Source: Macrocystis pyrifera (taxonomy: Eukaryota; Sar; Phaeophyceae; Laminariales; Laminariaceae). From it: a DNA stretch of 64,000 bases. Within the stretch, counting starts at the first letter, position 1, and each line of letters starts with the position of its first letter. Positions 60,201 to 64,000 of the stretch are shown one piece after another. The notes below the pieces were generated by a model. It saw only the letters and a program-made list of their open reading frames with translations. It was not told the DNA's origin and made no database searches. The position numbers and the translations under genes are program-made. The DNA lies in the NCBI GenBank assembly GCA_031763025.1, contig JASSKH010000007.1, positions 3,067,776-3,131,775 on the forward strand. Direction: 5' to 3'.

Positions 60201-61345
60201 ACAAAAATAAGCACGGCCGGGCGCGCGAGCAAGCATTTTGCGCAATACCGCTCTGGCTTGAAATGTAAGAACCGTTGTGCGTCCATATTAATGGGTGAGC
60301 GTTTCTTATGTTCGAGGCCGGAGTGGTATATGTTGCCGCCGTTTGTTGTCGCGAGAACGTCGGAAGGAAGCAAACTCCCGCTTCTTTTACTTGTTTGCTC
60401 TTTGTGTGTGTGACTGGTCCCTTTATTTCGCCGCGGAGAGTTTTTTTGCTTTTTTTGTTCTTGTGTGCGTGAGGGGCCTATCCAAATCGCGGAGCGGTGC
60501 TGCTTTTTGTTTTGTCGCCAGGGGCTGGTAAGCCATTTATTGTTATCCTCCATGCTGTCCAATTTTCTCCATCTAAAGCGAGTGAGGTGTGAGTGTCTGT
60601 CTATCACAAAACAACGACGAAGCAAGCCTCCTTGAAAATAAAAACAGAAAATAAAAGCCGAGGACCGGAGAACGTTTGCGTCGCGTATCATGTTATCATA
60701 CGGACGAGAGCAATTTTTGAAACGAAGCTGTCCCCGCACCCGGACGGAGTGATAGTAAAACATAAAAAATATATATATCCCACAACTTTGGGTGCGACCA
60801 GTTCCAAAGAGAGTTACTCTTTCAAACGTCGGTGTGGTCGGCCCCGCGTTCCTCCTCCTCCTCCTCATTGGACTGAAGAAAGCTCTTCGTTTGGTTCGTT
60901 CAAACCCACCGCCCTCACTTCACTCTGGCACGCCCAGCGCGTACCTACCTACCTACGCCCACCGCGCGCAAGCGCGTCTTACTACGAGAGTCTCTGAGGT
61001 TCGTGGCGCGCTTGTCCCTTACTGTGCCACGGTAATTTAAATCACCACGATAACGATAGACAGTGGTAGTGGCATGGGCAACCCCCAAACTGCTCTCTCG
61101 CAACGGCTGTGTAGCTTTTTCTGCAACCATTATTTGGTGCATTTTTTGTTTTTAAACGTCAGCTGTGAAATCGAGGATTTCGCCGAAACTCAAATTTTCC
61201 AAGCTGCGTGTGCTAATATCACCGCGCGTATATATCACGGGCGTAAAAGGTCTACTGACTCCTGACCTGACACGCATTTCGTCGTCCTGAAAATGAACCC
61301 CCCCCCCTCCCCCGAACCCCTAGTTATATGCTTGGTATTTCTATA

Positions 61346-61837
61346 TAGGTTGGGTTGGCGTCGGTTGGCGACGACGCTGTAAAACACGCTTCTCATTGCG
61401 TGAGCTAGACAACCAGGGCACCGTTTCTTCTTTTTTTCTTTTTTGGGCAGTCTGCACGGCTGACGGTCGAGATATATCATTTGTGTGCGGGAAGAACCTT
61501 ATCTCCGCACAAGGGAAATGATCGTATCACGTGGTGTGTATATGGTAAAGCATCCACGAGGCAGTTCCATAGTAAACTCATTGCTGTCTCTGGAAGTGGC
61601 CACACCAGAAAATAATTCGATTCATTGACGCTGTCATCCATACGCAAGAAAATCCGCCTCAAGGTTGCACCTCGCCCTTCATGCGACTCGCCCTACACCT
61701 CACGGGCGCTCCGTGCTTGTTGCAAGCAATGTCTGCCTGGTCGGTGAAAACTCGGCGTGCTCCGTCCCGGCATTGTAGGGATGCGAGGGTCTATGGTCAT
61801 ACGACTACGGCCATGCACGATAATAAGTACACCCCTC
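61346..61837 (+). mobile_element. SINE-like composite repeat, full copy
   Basis: TAGGTTGGGTTGGCGTCGG to GATAATAAGTACACCCC. It is followed within 15 bp by another copy, giving a tandem pair. Confidence 0.75.
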
Positions 61838-61849
61838 ATACCTTATGTA

Positions 61850-62342
61850 TACGTTGGGCTGGCATCGTTTGGCAACGACACTGTAAAACATGCCGCTCAC
61901 TGCGTGAGCTAGACAACGAGGATGCCGTTTTTTTTTTTTTGGCGGTCGATCACAGCTGGCGATCGAGCTATAAATCATTTGTGCGAGGCGGAGCACCTTT
62001 TTCCCGCACAAGGAGAATGGTCATATCGTAGTATTCACGGTAAGGTGCCCACGAGGCAGTTACAAAGTACCCCCGTTGCTGTCTCTGGGAGTGGCTACAC
62101 CGAAAAATAAATGAACTCGTAGAATGCATCATCCGTGTGCAAGACCGCCTCACAAGCGGTTCTCAGCAGGATGCAGCTCACCCTCCGTGCGACTCGGTGA
62201 ACACCTCACGGCGATTCGCGCTTGGTGCAAGCAATGTCTGCCCGGTCGGTGAAAACCCGACATGCTCCGTCCCGGCATTCCAGGGATGCGAGGGTCTATG
62301 GTCATACGACTACGGCCATGCATGAGATCGAGTACATCTCTC
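61850..62342 (+). mobile_element. SINE-like composite repeat, full copy (second of tandem pair)
   Basis: A more diverged module A (GTTGGGCTGGCATCG), then module B ending GAGATCGAGTACATC with a T/C-rich tail. Confidence 0.7.
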
Positions 62343-62717
62343 CTATCGAGTACACCCTCCCTCCGGCGATTCTGGTCCGCTTAGGGTCGCCTCTCATCCC
62401 GGCATGATACCACAAATTGACAAATTGACACGGGGGGGGGGGGTACATACCAGGAACCTCGTGTTTCGCGTGCTCGTTTGTGTGATTTTGTATTTTTTCC
62501 AATTGCCTTCCGGCAAATGTGCTGGGAGGGCATTATTCAGTCAGAACGGAAAAGCTGACAAAATTCGTGGAATACCACCAACCTCATCCAAGCACCCGTC
62601 CTTCCCTGCGTATGCTCAATTTGAATACGCACTACCGCCCGATACCCTTCATCCAGTTATTTGCCGTTCGTCCTACTCCGCATCTACGTTCCACCCCCTC
62701 GCCATGGAAAGCAATCC

Positions 62718-62763
62718 TCCCTCCTCCTCCTCCTCCTCCTCCTCCTCCTCCTCCTCCTCCTCT
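62718..62763. repeat. (TCC)n triplet repeat
   Basis: About 15 TCC units; frames across it read as poly-Ser, poly-Pro or poly-Leu and are not counted as genes. Confidence 0.9.
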
Positions 62764-63059
62764 CTCGTCACCCTGGCGGCCTGGCGGTCTCGCAGGGCGA
62801 GCTTGTGTCGGTGCACCCGGCGAGAGAACGCGGCCTGGGCGGTCACCGACATGACCTGAAAAAGGTGTTTCTTTGCGGACATCTTTTCTGGATAGGGAAC
62901 CCCCGTCCGTTCCTCCTTCGATGCTCCCTGGCCAGCTGGTCGATTAATTTTCTACCTTCCTTTCGGAGGCGATCTGATTGTTATGTCCCAGGTAATAGTT
63001 TCTTGGGCTCACAAATATACACAGAAACACACATGGCTCAGAAGGGTTCGTTTTCGGAG

Positions 63060-63257
63060 AGAGGGGGTGTACTCATTATCATGCATGGCCGTAGTCGTTC
63101 GCCCATAGACCCTGGCATCCCTACAATGCCGGGACGGAGAACGTCGGGTTTTCACCGGCCAGGCAGACATTGCTTGCACAAAACGCGAAGCGCCGTGAGG
63201 TGTTGGGCGAGTCGCATGAAGGGTGAGCTGCATCCTACTATGAACCGCTTGTGAGGC
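63060..63257 (-). mobile_element. SINE-like module B, minus strand
   Basis: GGTGTACTCATTATCATGCA on plus marks its 3' end; it reaches CCTACTATGAACCGCTTGTG at its 5' end. Confidence 0.7.
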
Positions 63258-63269
63258 GGGTTTTCGGAG

Positions 63270-63352
63270 GAGGGGGGGGGGGGGGCGTACTCATTTGTTG
63301 CTTGCCTTCGTCATTTGACCATTGACCACGCATCCCGTTCAAGACGGAGCAT
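63270..63352 (-). mobile_element. LINE 3'-tail scrap, minus strand
   Basis: Reverse complement of the same tail (CGTACTCATTTGTTGCTTGC on plus). SINE-like module B on the same strand follows it at 63060-63257. Confidence 0.7.
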
Positions 63353-63467
63353 GTGTCTACGGGGGGGGGGGGGGGGGGGTGCAGCCAATGCACATAGAAC
63401 ACGGGGCTCACGGCGCGGAGCTAAGTTGGGCCGGTCAACAAGTATTTTTCAGTTGGTCTGGCATTTG

Positions 63468-63737
63468 CTCAATCCGTTTTTTTTTTTTTCGAAATTTCAG
63501 CTGAAAACCTGACACGTGCTTTACTATAGTCTTCCAAAGAGACTGTCTATTGCACCATTTATTTGTTTCGTGAACTATTAATAGGCATATTTCAGAAAAA
63601 AAAAGCGAAAAAGCGTTTTGGCCACAACTGACGGAAAACAAAAAATGAAATGGCGCAATGGACAGTCTCTTTGGAAGACTACAATAAAGCACGTGTCAAG
63701 TTTTCAGCTCAAAATTTCGAAAAAAAACGGATTGAGA
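63468..63737. repeat. Long inverted repeat with arms of about 90 bp
   Basis: The left arm 63468-63560 matches the reverse complement of 63647-63737 with few differences (AGTCTTCCAAAGAGACTGTC, CACGTGCTTTA). The loop of about 86 bp is AT-rich. The right arm contains the start of the open frame at 63650. Confidence 0.85.
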
Positions 63738-63937
63738 ATCCTACAGTTGCGATTTTCCCCGGAAATGGGGGAAAGTCGATGCATTGCACGCAAACTTCGT
63801 TCTACCGACTAAAAAACGGTTTGAAAAACACGGTTTCCTCTCTGAACAAGCTCAATAAACTCAACGATGAATCGCGCAAACTTGCCCAATCAGAGTGCGC
63901 AAACGTGCCCATCAGCAAACGACACGGAGGTGCATGA
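63650..63937 (+). CDS. Hypothetical 95-codon frame starting in an inverted repeat
   Basis: The ATG is in the right arm (AQWTVSLEDYNKARVKFSAQ), followed by VAIFPGNGGKSMHC and a helical Asn/Leu/Lys stretch (NTVSSLNKLNKLNDESRKLA), stop TGA. The mirrored left-arm copy has a stop after three codons, so only the right copy is open. No family was recognised. It could be a mobile-element ORF or a first exon. Confidence 0.3.
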   Translation: MAQWTVSLEDYNKARVKFSAQNFEKKRIENPTVAIFPGNGGKSMHCTQTSFYRLKNGLKNTVSSLNKLNKLNDESRKLAQSECANVPISKRHGGA

Positions 63938-64000
63938 CCGCATTGATTAGCTGATCAACAGATACTCAAGCTCCGGCTAATTCATCGCCGTTCATGAGAT

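Larger units (their letters stand above)
57350..61345. other. Gap with repeats and a possible start exon
   Basis: Besides the MITE, CTG repeat and 113-bp duplication, 59383-59451 reads MNQPHHTLALKPAMGEMIGD and ends at a GTACGC donor. A His/Asp/Pro-rich frame follows at 59596-59853 (GDDHDDHHIRRPPHQRCRR), but the phases do not join. Nothing else is convincing. Confidence 0.3.

Overview
This is an intron-rich nuclear eukaryotic sequence, most likely from a stramenopile and probably a brown alga. The evidence for that placement is: no operons or bacterial gene spacing; coding sequence cut into 60-330 bp exons by GT-AG introns of 0.1 to 7.3 kb; very heavy repeat load; and non-LTR retrotransposon ORFs of a type I associate with brown-algal genomes (recalled, not searched). 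Nearly all long open frames are fortuitous. The real genes appear only when short exons are chained by splice site and phase.

Three genes are well supported. (1) A pepsin-family (A1) aspartic protease on the minus strand has exons at 12724-12404, 5104-4978 and 1224-1058 and probably runs off the left edge, so its C-terminal half is missing. (2) Prefoldin subunit 2 is complete on the plus strand, with exons 13065-13222, 15138-15330 and 16269-16367, head-to-head with the protease across about 340 bp. (3) A plus-strand membrane protein with an EGF-like module followed by seven hydrophobic segments has six phase-matched exons (24664-29127). Its second intron carries two minisatellite blocks. A fourth, cysteine-rich probably secreted or surface protein (minus, 31131-32519, three exons) is moderately supported. 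Other exon candidates at 32.9-33.7, 35.1-35.5, 36.5-37.0, 39.25-40.2, 41.7-42.3, 42.4-42.6 and 48.3-48.5 kb are tentative.

Most of the rest is repeats. There are pieces of LINEs (10.2-11.7 kb plus strand; 22.0-23.5 kb minus strand; 56.3-57.0 kb plus strand, with further 3'-end scraps). A two-module SINE-like family ends, like the LINE, in GAGTAC followed by a C-run. Nine copies of a ~110 bp palindromic MITE are scattered through the window. An 11-bp CATGG-rich array fills 18.55-20.84 kb. Several 20-45 bp minisatellites are present. A 1.17 kb tandem array of five units covers 48.85-54.65 kb and ends in a 750 bp pure TATG microsatellite (54.65-55.40 kb).

Layout: 1-16.4 kb protease and prefoldin genes with repeat-filled introns; 16.4-24.6 kb repeats; 24.7-29.1 kb EGF/7TM gene; 29.1-48.8 kb sparse putative exons with minisatellites and MITEs; 48.8-55.4 kb macrosatellite and TATG block; 55.4-64 kb SINE/LINE clusters ending in a long inverted repeat. 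No rRNA, convincing tRNA, CRISPR or plasmid/phage feature was seen. Splice sites and frames were read by eye; no homology search was run.
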